Source: Candidatus Gerdarchaeota archaeon (lineage in GTDB: Archaea; Asgardarchaeota; Heimdallarchaeia; JABLTI01). From it: DNA of 31,526 nt. The translations under genes were made by a program, and so were the position numbers. The DNA is taken from contig JAEORJ010000264.1 of the NCBI GenBank assembly GCA_016840945.1, positions 1 through 31,526 on the forward strand, given 5' to 3'. Of the stretch, positions 23,729 through 31,526 are shown one piece after another. Under the pieces are notes generated by a model. It saw nothing but the letters and a program-made list of their open reading frames with translations. It ran no database searches and was not told where the DNA came from. The first letter of the stretch is position 1, and each line of letters opens with the position of its first letter.

Positions 23729-24769
23729 CTATTCTATTAATACTGTGAAATCATTTCTTGTGAAATAACTAAAGGCTTTCTTTTCAAATTTTGAATATAA
23801 TTTTTGGCAATACTCTTGCAAAGCAATTAACATCCCTTGATTTTCAGCGTTATTCTTGAATCCAAATGTTATTTGCCACCCTTGATTTCTTAATGCACCT
23901 GTAGGAGTCATATAATGAGTTTGTCCTTTATCAGTTAATTCGGCATTTAGTTTGACATCAATTCCAAATTTTTCTAATTTTTGGAAAATGATATTTTTTA
24001 AAAACGAATAAGTTCCTAGGGACGTCTCGGAAAATCGGTTGTTAATAAAATCATTTGCCTTTACTACAAGTTGTTGATTTGTATCATCTATTTCTCCAAA
24101 AGTACCTATGATCCATAGAAAACGTAAAAGTTGTTTTTTCATATTTTTCAATCGTTCTTGTTGAGCATAAGTATCAACGTCTTTTATTTCCAATGATGAC
24201 TCTAAAACTCCTTTCAAAAAATTGTAAACCTTTTCATAATAAAGATTATTTTTCAAACGCGTAAGCTGATCAATTGGGTAATCAGCGATTTTAATCCCTG
24301 ATAATGGTATTATGGTTGCTTCAATAATCTCCTTTTGTGGTATTGTTAATCTCACTTTTTGTAGTCGTTTATATGCTTCAAATGGTTCAACATAAGTTCT
24401 ATATTGAGGTTCTGAAATTATCTTGTTATGTTTCTTTTCTATTTTTTCTCTTGACCATTCTTTTGCTTTTAGCTCAATAGATTCACAGGGAAACCTTGAG
24501 CAGTATACACAATTTTCAATATTGGATTTCATTACACAATTTCGTATTGTGCAACTTTTGAATGGTAGACGACTACCTTTAGGCCATTGATCTTCTGGTG
24601 TTTGGCATCCTACACAATTCTGAAATGGTCCAGATGGTGCATATCCTAGGGTTTCTTTACATCCTTTCTTATATTGTTCATATTCAACATTACTCATCGA
24701 ATCTTGAATCGCTTTAGACCATGGGCAAGAACTACATAACATTCCGCATTTTGAAATCATCTCAACCAT
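23729..24769 (-). CDS. DUF3795-type cysteine-rich protein
   Basis: The N-terminal 100 residues match the DUF3795 pattern, a probable zinc- or iron-binding domain: CGMLCSSCPW, GC in YEQYKKGCKETLGY, NCVGCQTP, KSCTIRNC and NCVYCSRFPC, over ten cysteines in pairs. Residues 105-346 have no recognised domain. They are helical and charged (LKNNLYYEKVYNFLKGVLES), then mixed alpha/beta toward the end. The family is common in anaerobic archaea and bacteria and has no firm function. Its 3' end lies 4 bases from repeat copy 3 of the tRNA-linked array, so it borders the integrated region without being disrupted. Confidence 0.85.
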   Translation of the reverse strand: MVEMISKCGMLCSSCPWSKAIQDSMSNVEYEQYKKGCKETLGYAPSGPFQNCVGCQTPEDQWPKGSRLPFKSCTIRNCVMKSNIENCVYCSRFPCESIELKAKEWSREKIEKKHNKIISEPQYRTYVEPFEAYKRLQKVRLTIPQKEIIEATIIPLSGIKIADYPIDQLTRLKNNLYYEKVYNFLKGVLESSLEIKDVDTYAQQERLKNMKKQLLRFLWIIGTFGEIDDTNQQLVVKANDFINNRFSETSLGTYSFLKNIIFQKLEKFGIDVKLNAELTDKGQTHYMTPTGALRNQGWQITFGFKNNAENQGMLIALQEYCQKLYSKFEKKAFSYFTRNDFTVLIE

Positions 24770-24924
24770 TATAATTGCCCTCTCATTTTGCTTTTGTTTT
24801 TACAATTAAAAATTCGTTGTAAGCATAATTAAGATTTTGTATTTACAAGTTACTTTCCATACAAAATTTTCCAAATTTATTCATTAATTTGTTTCATTGG
24901 TTATTTTTATTAGAATTATTTTAT

Positions 24925-24967
24925 GATAAATAAAAAAAGAAAAACATGTTATGATAAATAACATGTT
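24925..24967 (-). terminator. Hairpin plus T-rich tail after the caspase-like gene
   Basis: AACATGTTAT (24943-24952) and ATAACATGTT (24958-24967) form a perfect 10-bp stem with a 5-base loop. On the minus strand a T-rich stretch follows. It begins 7 bases past the stop codon at 24974. Confidence 0.7.
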
Positions 24968-24973
24968 ATAATT

Positions 24974-26224
24974 TCACCAATTGAAAAACCAGGTATAATC
25001 TTCTTGATCGTTATACATTGGACATTGTGGTCCATCTGGCCAATTGGAAAAAAATATTTCAACCATAGTTATTGCATAAATGCATGCAGTAGTATCACTA
25101 TACCCCAATAACACTTCACTAAAGAAAAGATTTGTAAAGACTGATCCTAAGCCAAATAATGCATTCCATTCCGGATAGTAATAAGCTACATGTTCACAAT
25201 CTGTTGATGAAATGACAAATCTGTTCGCTCCTTGTACAGTATTAACAAAACCGCCACTGTAGCATGAATCTATAAACACAAAAATATGCTCTGATTCAAA
25301 ATTATCTAACAATTCATCAAGTTCATCTGATTCGAATCTATTGTCTGCACCAATATTAACTCTAGAAACACCACTTGAATAAGAACCATGTCCAACCGCA
25401 TATATGAAAACGAAATCACTGGGACCTTCAAGAATATCAAGGTCTAATATTCTATCTTTCCAATAATATTCATCAGCGATTGTTGTAGTACTAAATCCTT
25501 CAGATTGCATTACTGTTGCAATGTTAGCTACTTGATCTACCCAACATTGTTCGGATGTTGGATAGAAGAAATAAGCTAGCTTGTCAATTGTATTATCAGT
25601 TATCATGAAATTAATTGTAACGTCTGTATAAGTTCCCGATGAGTAGTATTTTGTTATTGTATCATAACCGCTTTTTGAAATAACCAATCTAAAATTACCT
25701 GCAGTTTGTGAAGAACCATACACATTGAAATACCCTTCCGAATTTGTTAATGCTGTTCGTAATATTGCACCTGATGGTGAATATAACTTCACATCAGCTG
25801 AAGAAACCCTTAGATCTGAATGATCCTTATGTACATAACCACTTATACTACAAGTTGTGCTTACTAAGTTAAAATTAATAGTATAGGTACCACTCGAATA
25901 TCTGTATACTGATTGTGTTATGTAACCATCTTTTGTTACTTCTATTTTATAATTAGTATAATCTGATGTATAGCATGATACAGAATAATAACCGCTCGCA
26001 GAAGTTGTATAAGAACTCCGAACAATCATTTCAGAGTCATACATTTTTACTGTTGCTCCAGATATTCCTACACCACTTGTGGTTTTAATATAACCACTAC
26101 ATCTAAAGTAGTGAGTGGATGGTGCAGCACTTTTTACAGTTACACCTATTGTTAACATTAAACTCGCTATTAAAACTAATACCATTATAATTTGCGATCT
26201 CTTTTTATCCCATTTTATTTCCAA
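24974..26224 (-). CDS. Secreted caspase-like peptidase with two Ig-like domains
   Basis: 416 residues from the chosen start. A signal peptide or anchor (WDKKRSQIIMVLVLIASLML) is followed by two beta domains of the carboxypeptidase regulatory-like type, about 37-120 and 123-208. Each shows ISGATVKMYDS or SSADVKLYSP, then GYYSV or GYFNV, and ends in SSGTYT. A caspase-like alpha/beta domain (about 214-416) has VGHGSYSSG and FVFIDSCYSGG, giving histidine 279 and cysteine 321 as the likely dyad, with acidic residues DNRFESDELDELLDN between. The start is TTG at 26224 because AAGGTGA ends 5 bases before it. A longer frame reaches 26374, but its extra 50 residues precede the signal sequence and lack a binding site. 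The family could be C13, C14 or gingipain-like; metacaspase-like is my best reading. Substrate unknown. Confidence 0.88.
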   Translation of the reverse strand: MEIKWDKKRSQIIMVLVLIASLMLTIGVTVKSAAPSTHYFRCSGYIKTTSGVGISGATVKMYDSEMIVRSSYTTSASGYYSVSCYTSDYTNYKIEVTKDGYITQSVYRYSSGTYTINFNLVSTTCSISGYVHKDHSDLRVSSADVKLYSPSGAILRTALTNSEGYFNVYGSSQTAGNFRLVISKSGYDTITKYYSSGTYTDVTINFMITDNTIDKLAYFFYPTSEQCWVDQVANIATVMQSEGFSTTTIADEYYWKDRILDLDILEGPSDFVFIYAVGHGSYSSGVSRVNIGADNRFESDELDELLDNFESEHIFVFIDSCYSGGFVNTVQGANRFVISSTDCEHVAYYYPEWNALFGLGSVFTNLFFSEVLLGYSDTTACIYAITMVEIFFSNWPDGPQCPMYNDQEDYTWFFNW

Positions 26225-26399
26225 TTTTCTCACCTTAAAAAATGGTAAGTAACTAAATAATTTAAGCATTGTAAATAAAAAGCTATTCAAATTAAGAGTG
26301 CAATGGATAATATGCATTTCTTTTTCTTTATATGTATGCTTTTTCAAATTATTATCACTGATTGTCAATACCAAAGTAAATTTGCATAGAATTAGTTTA

Positions 26400-27803
26400 T
26401 TATTGTTTTATATTTACTAAGAAATTATCAAATTTTTTAGCTACTCTATCTGCAGCAGGAGAATCATAATTTGAAAGCACTATGAGGGTGTACCCTAATG
26501 GTTCATATATCCCAAAGTAAGTATTTACCCCTGGTGACCCTCCATTATGACCATATCTGCAGAAATTCTCATACTTTGTAACCCCAAAGCCATAACCATA
26601 AAATAAGCTCTCGGTATCTTCTACTCTTTTTATTTGTGCAGTAGTAATTAATTGTAATAATTCTTGATTAAGAATTTTGTTTGTTCTCAAAGCGTTACTG
26701 AATTTTACTAGATCATCTATAGTTGAATATCCGCTCCCTGCTGCACACCCTCTCCTTCTTACCACTCGAGTGTTTACTTTCCAATCAGTATATCTTGTTT
26801 TGCGTATTCCTACACCTATTTTAGTATATCCCACAGCTCTATTAGGAATAGGATCATCAATGTAGAAACTATCCGAATTTATCATACCTATTGGCTCAAA
26901 AATGTGCTTCTTTACAAAATTGAAATAATCTATCCCACTTCTCTCTTCAATAATTAATCCTAGTAAATCATATCCTCCATTGCTATATTGAAATCGTTCA
27001 CCAGGCTGAAAGTTTAATGGTTTATTCTCAAGCAAACTAACAAGCTCTCTAATAGTGGTATATTTCTCTTTGTTGTTATAAAATTCAGGACAGAATATAT
27101 CGCCTAATCCTGAAGTATGTGTTAGTAGATGATGAATTGTTATTTTGTCTGCTTGTTCTATTTTTAATTCTGGTAGTACACTAGCAATCGTATCCTCAAA
27201 TGCAATCTTCTCCTCTTGTACCAATTTGCCTATTGCTAATGCAGTAAACATCTTTCCCATAGACCCTATATCAAAACGTGTTTTAGCATTAGGCAGTATG
27301 CTAAAAGCCTTATCTGCAAAACCTTTGTACCATTGTTTAACAATTTTTTCATCTTTTAGTAGTACTATTGCACCAGAGAATAAATCCTTCTCACAAAGGG
27401 CTAATATATAATTGTCAAGCAATTTGGGTAGTTTTCTCTCGAGAGTGTTTTCGATATCAGCATCCTTTGGTGAGTCTACTAATCTCATGCCTATTTGATC
27501 AATTGTTCCAGGATTATTAGTAGAAAGTATAAAAATGCATTTTACCCATTCTCCCAAAGATTTGTTTTTGAATTTTATAGCCAATCTTTTTTCATTTTCA
27601 AGTATTATTTCATAATTTTCAATAACCTCTACTTCCTCTATAATATCGAAAAAGTAATCTATAAGTTCTTCAGATCCCTCAACTTCAATAGTTTCTGGGT
27701 CCCAATATTGCATGATAAACGCTTGCATTTTTACCTCGCTTTTGGAATTAATCGCTCGAGTAAATTCATCGCCAATTTCCTTTCTTTTTGTTTCTTCTAA
27801 CAA
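26400..27803 (-). CDS. Class C beta-lactamase-like serine hydrolase
   Basis: A penicillin-binding-protein-type hydrolase (serine hydrolase/esterase family). The C-terminal domain (about 150-467) has the nucleophile motif SMGK in RFDIGSMGKMFTALAIGKL, then HHLLTHTSGL, the tyrosine motif YSNGGYDLLGLIIEE, and a final GHNGGSPG that replaces KTG. The N-terminal 130 residues form an alpha/beta domain of the steroid-isomerase-like type (FTRAINSKSEVKMQAFIMQY). No signal peptide is visible, so it is probably cytoplasmic. Archaea lack peptidoglycan, so an esterase or peptidase role is more likely than antibiotic resistance. The start is chosen as TTG at 27803 with AAGGGA 6 bases upstream. An ATG at 27872 would run across the operator-like repeats. 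It is divergent from the regulator at 27914. Confidence 0.9.
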   Translation of the reverse strand: MLEETKRKEIGDEFTRAINSKSEVKMQAFIMQYWDPETIEVEGSEELIDYFFDIIEEVEVIENYEIILENEKRLAIKFKNKSLGEWVKCIFILSTNNPGTIDQIGMRLVDSPKDADIENTLERKLPKLLDNYILALCEKDLFSGAIVLLKDEKIVKQWYKGFADKAFSILPNAKTRFDIGSMGKMFTALAIGKLVQEEKIAFEDTIASVLPELKIEQADKITIHHLLTHTSGLGDIFCPEFYNNKEKYTTIRELVSLLENKPLNFQPGERFQYSNGGYDLLGLIIEERSGIDYFNFVKKHIFEPIGMINSDSFYIDDPIPNRAVGYTKIGVGIRKTRYTDWKVNTRVVRRRGCAAGSGYSTIDDLVKFSNALRTNKILNQELLQLITTAQIKRVEDTESLFYGYGFGVTKYENFCRYGHNGGSPGVNTYFGIYEPLGYTLIVLSNYDSPAADRVAKKFDNFLVNIKQ

Positions 27804-27827
27804 CAGTAATCCCTTAATGAGACTTAG

Positions 27828-27863
27828 TTCGATTAATATAAAAATAATTCGATTTATATCGAA
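27828..27863. promoter_or_regulatory. Operator-like repeats in the divergent promoter region
   Basis: TTCGATTAATAT at 27828 and TTCGATTTATAT at 27848 are direct repeats exactly 20 bases apart. The second extends into a TTCGAT-TTAT-ATCGAA palindrome (27848-27863). They lie between the hydrolase and the winged-helix gene, and the regulator itself is the obvious candidate to bind. Confidence 0.55.
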
Positions 27864-27913
27864 ATGATTCAATAGTCTTAAATAATCTCTCGTATATTAT
27901 AAGTGAGATAACA

Positions 27914-28576
27914 ATGGCACCTGAGAATACTTTACAGTTAGATATTAAAGCATTAATAAAACGATTAGAAGTGTTATTGGATCCACAAAGGACCAAAATC
28001 TATCTTTATGTGAAAATAAACGGGCAAGCCACCACTGATGAATTAGCTGATGTTTTACAAGTAAATAAAAGCACACTATCATATCATCTAACTAAAATGG
28101 TAGAGAGTAATCTTCTTTCCGTTCAAACACCACCTACAGGTCGCCTTGTAAAAATTTACAAATTGCCAACTACAAGAATACATGTTGATTTTAATTTTGA
28201 TGAAACTATTAAAAATCAAAACTCAGAAGAAATCTGGGATTACTTGAAAAGTCTAGCTCTTGAATATCGCTTTCTTGCCAATCGTATTGAGTATTTTTTA
28301 GATACAATGGATAAAACAGCATTTCATTCAATTGAAAGAGGGGCAGATAATTTACTTCATTTTAAATTACACAACCAAAATGGTTTTCTTCCAAGCTTTA
28401 GACAATATGATATTACAGCTGAGGATGCTCAATATATAGAGTCTGAACTAATTCGTTTGATAAACGAGAAAATTTTAGAAAAGTGTAATTCACAAAATGA
28501 CTCTATTGAAAAAAGAAGAGAAAAAGAAAAGCTTTATTATACTTTTACACTTGGGATGTTTCCAATACTAGATTAA
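27914..28576 (+). CDS. Winged-helix transcription regulator (ArsR-like)
   Basis: A 220-residue protein. The N-terminal 90 residues are a winged helix of the ArsR/HTH_20 type: LLDPQRTKIYLYVKINGQAT, TDELADVLQVNKSTLSYHLT (turn and recognition helix), KMVESNLLSVQTPPTGRLVK (wing) and YKL. Residues 95-220 are a helical sensor or dimer domain of no recognised class (EYRFLANRIEYFLDTMDKTA, AQYIESELIRLINEKILEK). No metal-binding cysteine cluster is seen. The ATG has GTGAG upstream. The divergent hydrolase gene and the repeats between them point to autoregulation and control of the hydrolase. The iron-sulfur protein gene follows after 41 bases and may share the transcript. Confidence 0.9.
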   Translation: MAPENTLQLDIKALIKRLEVLLDPQRTKIYLYVKINGQATTDELADVLQVNKSTLSYHLTKMVESNLLSVQTPPTGRLVKIYKLPTTRIHVDFNFDETIKNQNSEEIWDYLKSLALEYRFLANRIEYFLDTMDKTAFHSIERGADNLLHFKLHNQNGFLPSFRQYDITAEDAQYIESELIRLINEKILEKCNSQNDSIEKRREKEKLYYTFTLGMFPILD

Positions 28577-28617
28577 CTTTTCACTACACATTAAAGGTTT
28601 ATTCAGGAATTATTAAA

Positions 28618-29589
28618 ATGTCAAAAAAAAGAGATATTAAAGTTAAAAAACATCCTCGTAAATTTTCACCTCAAAAAATGCTTAAAGGAACTTCAAATGA
28701 GCTCCTCAAAGATCCCTCATCAATAAAAGGTGATGAAGATGCTCCAATTATGGGTTTTTTGGATAATGAAATGATTCAAGGCATGCGTATTAGAGATCGT
28801 TTGAAAGGAATGGGTCCAAGCTTTAGAATTATGCCTCGATTGTTTTTTGAAATGAGGAAAGCAAAGAAATCTATTAAGAAACCCCCTAAAAGCCCAGCTA
28901 CAATAATCAATGACAATTTATTATTAAAACTTAAACAATATTGTCAAGAGTTAAGTCTTGTAATAGGTTTCACTAAATTAAGAAAAGAACTGATTTTTAG
29001 AAACGAAGCGGTTCTATATGATAATGCTATTGTTCTTTCAATGGAAATGGATTACGCTAAAATGGCTAAAGCGCCATCTGCTGAAACCCAAACAATGATA
29101 ATAAAAACCTATAATGAATTAGGAATTGTAGCAAATAAAGTTGCTTCATTTCTTAGAAAAAATGGTTTTGGTGCCCAAGCTTGCCACCCACTTGGTGGTC
29201 CTGTTTGTTACCCTCCTTTAATTGGTGATGCAGGAATGGGCTGGTATGGTAGGCATGGCATTGCTATAATCCCTGAATTTGGACCAAGACATAGAGTTAC
29301 AGCTGTTTTAACAAATATAGAAAATTTACCAATTAAAAAAACAAATGATCACAAATGGATTGAAGAATATTGTAATACCTGTGGACGGTGTATTCAAAAA
29401 TGCCCAATAAAAGCTATCTTTGATAAAGGTATAGAAAATGATAATGGGGCAATAACCCATATTGATAACAAACTCTGTTTTAAAGAATTCTCAACTAATT
29501 ATGGTTGTTCTGTTTGTGTGAAGGAGTGCATGTTTAATACGCTTGGTTATGAAAAAATTAAGAAAATTTATGAAAAAAGGAGTAAATAG
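28618..29589 (+). CDS. QueG/reductive dehalogenase-like iron-sulfur protein
   Basis: A 323-residue protein with two 4Fe-4S sites and the core of the cobalamin-dependent epoxyqueuosine reductase/dehalogenase superfamily. The core signature is GDAGMGWYGRHGIAIIPEFG followed by PRHRVTAVLTN (about 200-232). The clusters are CNTCGRCIQKCP (C-x2-C-x2-C-x3-CP, about 252-263) and a second set, C-x9-C-x2-C-x3-C (about 287-306), ending in KECMFN. An N-terminal part of about 85 residues is basic and helical and has no recognised fold. No twin-arginine signal is seen, so it is likely cytoplasmic. Relation to QueG is by motif. True epoxyqueuosine reduction is doubtful in an archaeon that makes archaeosine, so another reductive reaction is possible. 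Confidence 0.85.
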   Translation: MSKKRDIKVKKHPRKFSPQKMLKGTSNELLKDPSSIKGDEDAPIMGFLDNEMIQGMRIRDRLKGMGPSFRIMPRLFFEMRKAKKSIKKPPKSPATIINDNLLLKLKQYCQELSLVIGFTKLRKELIFRNEAVLYDNAIVLSMEMDYAKMAKAPSAETQTMIIKTYNELGIVANKVASFLRKNGFGAQACHPLGGPVCYPPLIGDAGMGWYGRHGIAIIPEFGPRHRVTAVLTNIENLPIKKTNDHKWIEEYCNTCGRCIQKCPIKAIFDKGIENDNGAITHIDNKLCFKEFSTNYGCSVCVKECMFNTLGYEKIKKIYEKRSK

Positions 29590-29636
29590 GAATTTATTTA
29601 CTGAAAATAATTTAATTCAGAAACAATCTCACTTAC

Positions 29637-30518
29637 TCAAATCCTTTTTTCATACATATCTATTGTTCCTTCAACTGAAAAACCAGCTGAGCGATATTGT
29701 TCTTCCAATTGTAATGTTGGTCCAAACAAAAAGAGGCTAATTTTTTCAGCTTTTAAAGCTTTTAGCATTTCGATAGTCTTTGCTATTAATGGTTGAAAAT
29801 ACTTTTCATCCTCGAGATACATTGATCCTAAATTGAAATTATTGGGATGATTTGGATTCCTATAAGCAAGTGCACGACCAACAATTTGATTGTTTTCGCG
29901 AGCAATGAGGTGTATTGGGAAATTTTCCTTATCATTTATTATTCGGTCAAAATTACCTCGAGAGTAATCTTCATTTTGACCTAATTTTTCAACGAAAATC
30001 TTAACCATCTGTTCTAAATCGCGGTCTGGTTCAAAATCGAGAACTTTAATAGCATTTTCTTTTGTTATCAAGTCTTTTGCATCTGCTTGTAATAGGATAT
30101 ACATTTTTTCCTTGAATTTATAATCCCATTTCTTAGCTTGCTCTTGGGTTCCAAGATATATATCCCCTACTCGAGTTAGTAATTTTTTCACTCCTTTCTT
30201 TTGTAAGGTAACAACAGCTTTTTCGAATAATAAATCAGCTGCATCATCGTGTCCTGGTAAAGTAAGTGGAAATTCTAATCGAGCTGTTTTCATCTCATCT
30301 TCTTGTGTGATAGTTGATGTAAGAAAACCAACCAATTTTTCGCCATCAAAAGCATAAAATTTTGTTTCTGGATCGAAATCTTTCTGGGAATAGCGTTTTT
30401 TCAATTCACTAGCAGGCGTTTGACCAAATCCCTTCCAATCTTTTGTAACTTCTTTTCCCACTGCTTCTTGTGCTTCTAAAAATTCTTCCTGATAATATTT
30501 TATTTCATATTTTGTCAT
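29637..30518 (-). CDS. Double GNAT-fold acetyltransferase
   Basis: A protein of 293 residues with two GNAT-like units. The N-terminal one (about 1-150) shows FYAFDGEKLVGFLTSTI and a later KKGVKKLLTRVGDIY. The C-terminal one (about 155-293) shows IHLIARENNQIVGRALAYRN and IEMLKALKAEKISLFLFGPT, then LQLEEQYRSAGFSVEGT as the last helix and strand. The classical acetyl-CoA loop (Q/R-x-x-G-x-G/A) is not clear in either half, so activity may be weak or one half may be structural. The start is ATG at 30518, preceded by AGGTG. An upstream in-frame ATG at 30542 would lie before that site. It is convergent with the iron-sulfur gene. Substrate unknown. Confidence 0.82.
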   Translation of the reverse strand: MTKYEIKYYQEEFLEAQEAVGKEVTKDWKGFGQTPASELKKRYSQKDFDPETKFYAFDGEKLVGFLTSTITQEDEMKTARLEFPLTLPGHDDAADLLFEKAVVTLQKKGVKKLLTRVGDIYLGTQEQAKKWDYKFKEKMYILLQADAKDLITKENAIKVLDFEPDRDLEQMVKIFVEKLGQNEDYSRGNFDRIINDKENFPIHLIARENNQIVGRALAYRNPNHPNNFNLGSMYLEDEKYFQPLIAKTIEMLKALKAEKISLFLFGPTLQLEEQYRSAGFSVEGTIDMYEKRI

Positions 30519-30640
30519 AAATACACCTAATCTATTGTGCAATATAAATTCTATCTAATATTAGAGAGAATTTCGATCAATTCAATCTTTTCATAATATT
30601 TTAGAATAAAATTAAGCAATAGAAAACTGAGGTGAGTAAT

Positions 30641-30946
30641 TTGTCAATGCCAAGATATAAGATAACTTTGGAAGTTTTTGAAAGCTCCTGTAATTTGGAA
30701 GGGCATAAAAAAGGTGATATTTTTAATTATCCTGAAGATCGGGGAAAAATGTGTATTTGGTTATTAGCTGCTGCTGAGCCTATGATTAAAGTGTTATTAT
30801 TTGATGGCACTTTACCTTGGAAATATGAAGGCACAAAATATCAAAAAGAAATAGATAAAAATGGTATTACTACAGAATTTGTGCGATGCCAAGATCCTAC
30901 TGATCATAACCTAGTATTAAAAATAATCAGGAAAAGAGTTGAGTAA
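30641..30946 (+). CDS. TIGR04076 family protein
   Basis: About 101 residues matching the TIGR04076 pattern: KITLEVFESSCNLEGHKKGD (a C-x-x-x-GH-K-x-GD motif), then GKMCIWLLAAAEPMIKVLLF, DGTLPW, and the end block VRCQDPTDHNLVLKIIRKR (C-x-DP-x-x-x-V-x-x-x-I-x-R). Three conserved cysteines suggest a redox or metal role, which is inference because the family has no known function. The start is TTG at 30641 with GAGGTGA ending 5 bases upstream. A GTG at 30632 lies within that binding site, so it is less likely. An ATG two codons after the TTG is also possible. Soluble, no signal peptide. Confidence 0.88.
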   Translation: MSMPRYKITLEVFESSCNLEGHKKGDIFNYPEDRGKMCIWLLAAAEPMIKVLLFDGTLPWKYEGTKYQKEIDKNGITTEFVRCQDPTDHNLVLKIIRKRVE

Positions 30947-31017
30947 TTTAATCGGTAATATTGATATACTACTACCCAGAATACTCATTATAGATTAATG
31001 TATAACTAGAATGAGAT

Positions 31018-31347
31018 TTGCTTAAAATGACAGATCAAGATAAACGTCGAAGTGCTAGAGGTGGCGGTGGTGGTCTAGGTTTACCCATGCTCCTTTTCAT
31101 TATCTTTCTTATTTTGAAATTAACTCATGTGATAGATTGGAAATGGTATTGGGTCACTTCCCCTATTTGGATTAGTGTTGGTTTAGGAATTCTATTTTTC
31201 ATTTTCATAGGCTTTATTTTAATTGCCGCAGTAGTTGGAATATGTGGTGCCAGTTCAGGTTTAGTTCTTGGTATTAAGAGTTGGTTTGGTAAAGCTGCTC
31301 AAGAAGATCAAACTTATGACCAAGATGATACTAGCGAAAACGATTGA
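31018..31347 (+). CDS. Small two-helix membrane protein resembling phage-type proteins
   Basis: A 109-residue protein (106 if the ATG at 31027 is used). A short basic, glycine-rich N-terminus (RRSARGGGGGLGLP) is followed by a first membrane helix (about 22-40, MLLFIIFLILKLTHVI) and a tryptophan-rich loop (DWKWYWVTSPIWIS). A second longer membrane segment (about 55-85, LGILFFIFIGFILIAAVVGI) precedes an acidic tail. The LKLTxVIDWxWxWVTSPxWI pattern is very common in small membrane proteins of bacteria and their phages, whose function is not firmly known. The ribosome binding site is weak. It is the last gene of the window and no phage genes are adjacent. Confidence 0.75.
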   Translation: MLKMTDQDKRRSARGGGGGLGLPMLLFIIFLILKLTHVIDWKWYWVTSPIWISVGLGILFFIFIGFILIAAVVGICGASSGLVLGIKSWFGKAAQEDQTYDQDDTSEND

Positions 31348-31526
31348 CAAGCTCTTCCTCACTCCTAAAAATATTCCATCTTTTCTTTTTTTATATCAAT
31401 AACATCTCTTTACAATTTTTTAATGAATATTACTACGATAATTCTATATTTCCTTTAAGAGCTACAAATAATTTTTTGATTTCTTTCTTTTTAATAAGCT
31501 GGTGTGGTGATTAACATCTCTTCAAA
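31348..31526. other. Non-coding tail of the window
   Basis: No gene seen. A T-rich stretch at 31379-31393 (with eight consecutive T) follows the last stop codon and could be an archaeal oligo-T terminator. The rest is AT-rich without recognisable structure. Confidence 0.4.

Noticed and set aside
26225..26374. N-terminal 50-residue extension of the caspase-like protein
   Set aside because: It precedes the signal peptide and has no binding site at its ATG, while a good GGTGA site serves the TTG at 26224.
29543..29740. 65-codon frame after the iron-sulfur gene
   Set aside because: It overlaps the end of that gene and the end of the convergent GNAT gene in other frames, with no family resemblance.

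Overview
The window is AT-rich DNA (about 30% GC by eye) from an archaeon. The evidence is a TFIIB-type transcription factor, an archaeosine-type tRNA-guanine transglycosylase, an Sm-like protein, coenzyme F420 ligase CofE, an AK6/Fap7-type kinase, an Era-like GTPase paired with a DUF2073 protein, and AGGTGA-type Shine-Dalgarno sites with many TTG starts. The lineage cannot be fixed from this sequence. An Asgard-type or other AT-rich anaerobic archaeon is plausible, but that is inference.

Layout. 1-1560: an AT-rich region carrying repeated GTATTAC/GTAATAC heptamers around one small unknown gene. 1564-5454 (minus): HypF and a large protein with two Lrp-like halves. 5692-10121 (plus): UvrC and a DppB/DppC permease pair, where DppB has a large extracytoplasmic insertion. 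10455-12205 (plus): TFB with a long leader, then CofE. 12198-15769 (minus): a membrane-anchored transglutaminase-fold protein that lacks the catalytic cysteine, an AK6-type kinase, DUF2073 and an Era-like GTPase. 15780-16733: a 950-base non-coding region dense in TGTGAA/TTCACA sites and TTCCA-type repeats, followed by two convergent winged-helix genes. 17549-21492 (minus): ArcTGT, Sm-like protein, a zinc-ribbon protein and an unknown protein.

21626-23724 is the most unusual part. An intact tRNA-Leu(GAG) is followed by two single-gene units, each ending in a copy of the 3' end of that tRNA. The two copies also share about 29 bases of non-tRNA sequence on their 5' side. This looks like serial tRNA-site integration of integrase-less, one-gene cassettes (a TPR-like protein and a PD40 beta-propeller protein), and resembles a minimal integron-like array anchored on a tRNA gene.

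23729-31347: a DUF3795 protein, a secreted caspase-like protein with two Ig-like domains, a class C beta-lactamase-like hydrolase divergent from a winged-helix regulator with operator-like repeats between them, a QueG/dehalogenase-like iron-sulfur protein, a double GNAT protein, a TIGR04076 protein and a small membrane protein. A frame-independent excess of the palindrome CTCGAG (25 copies by eye) runs through part of the window.
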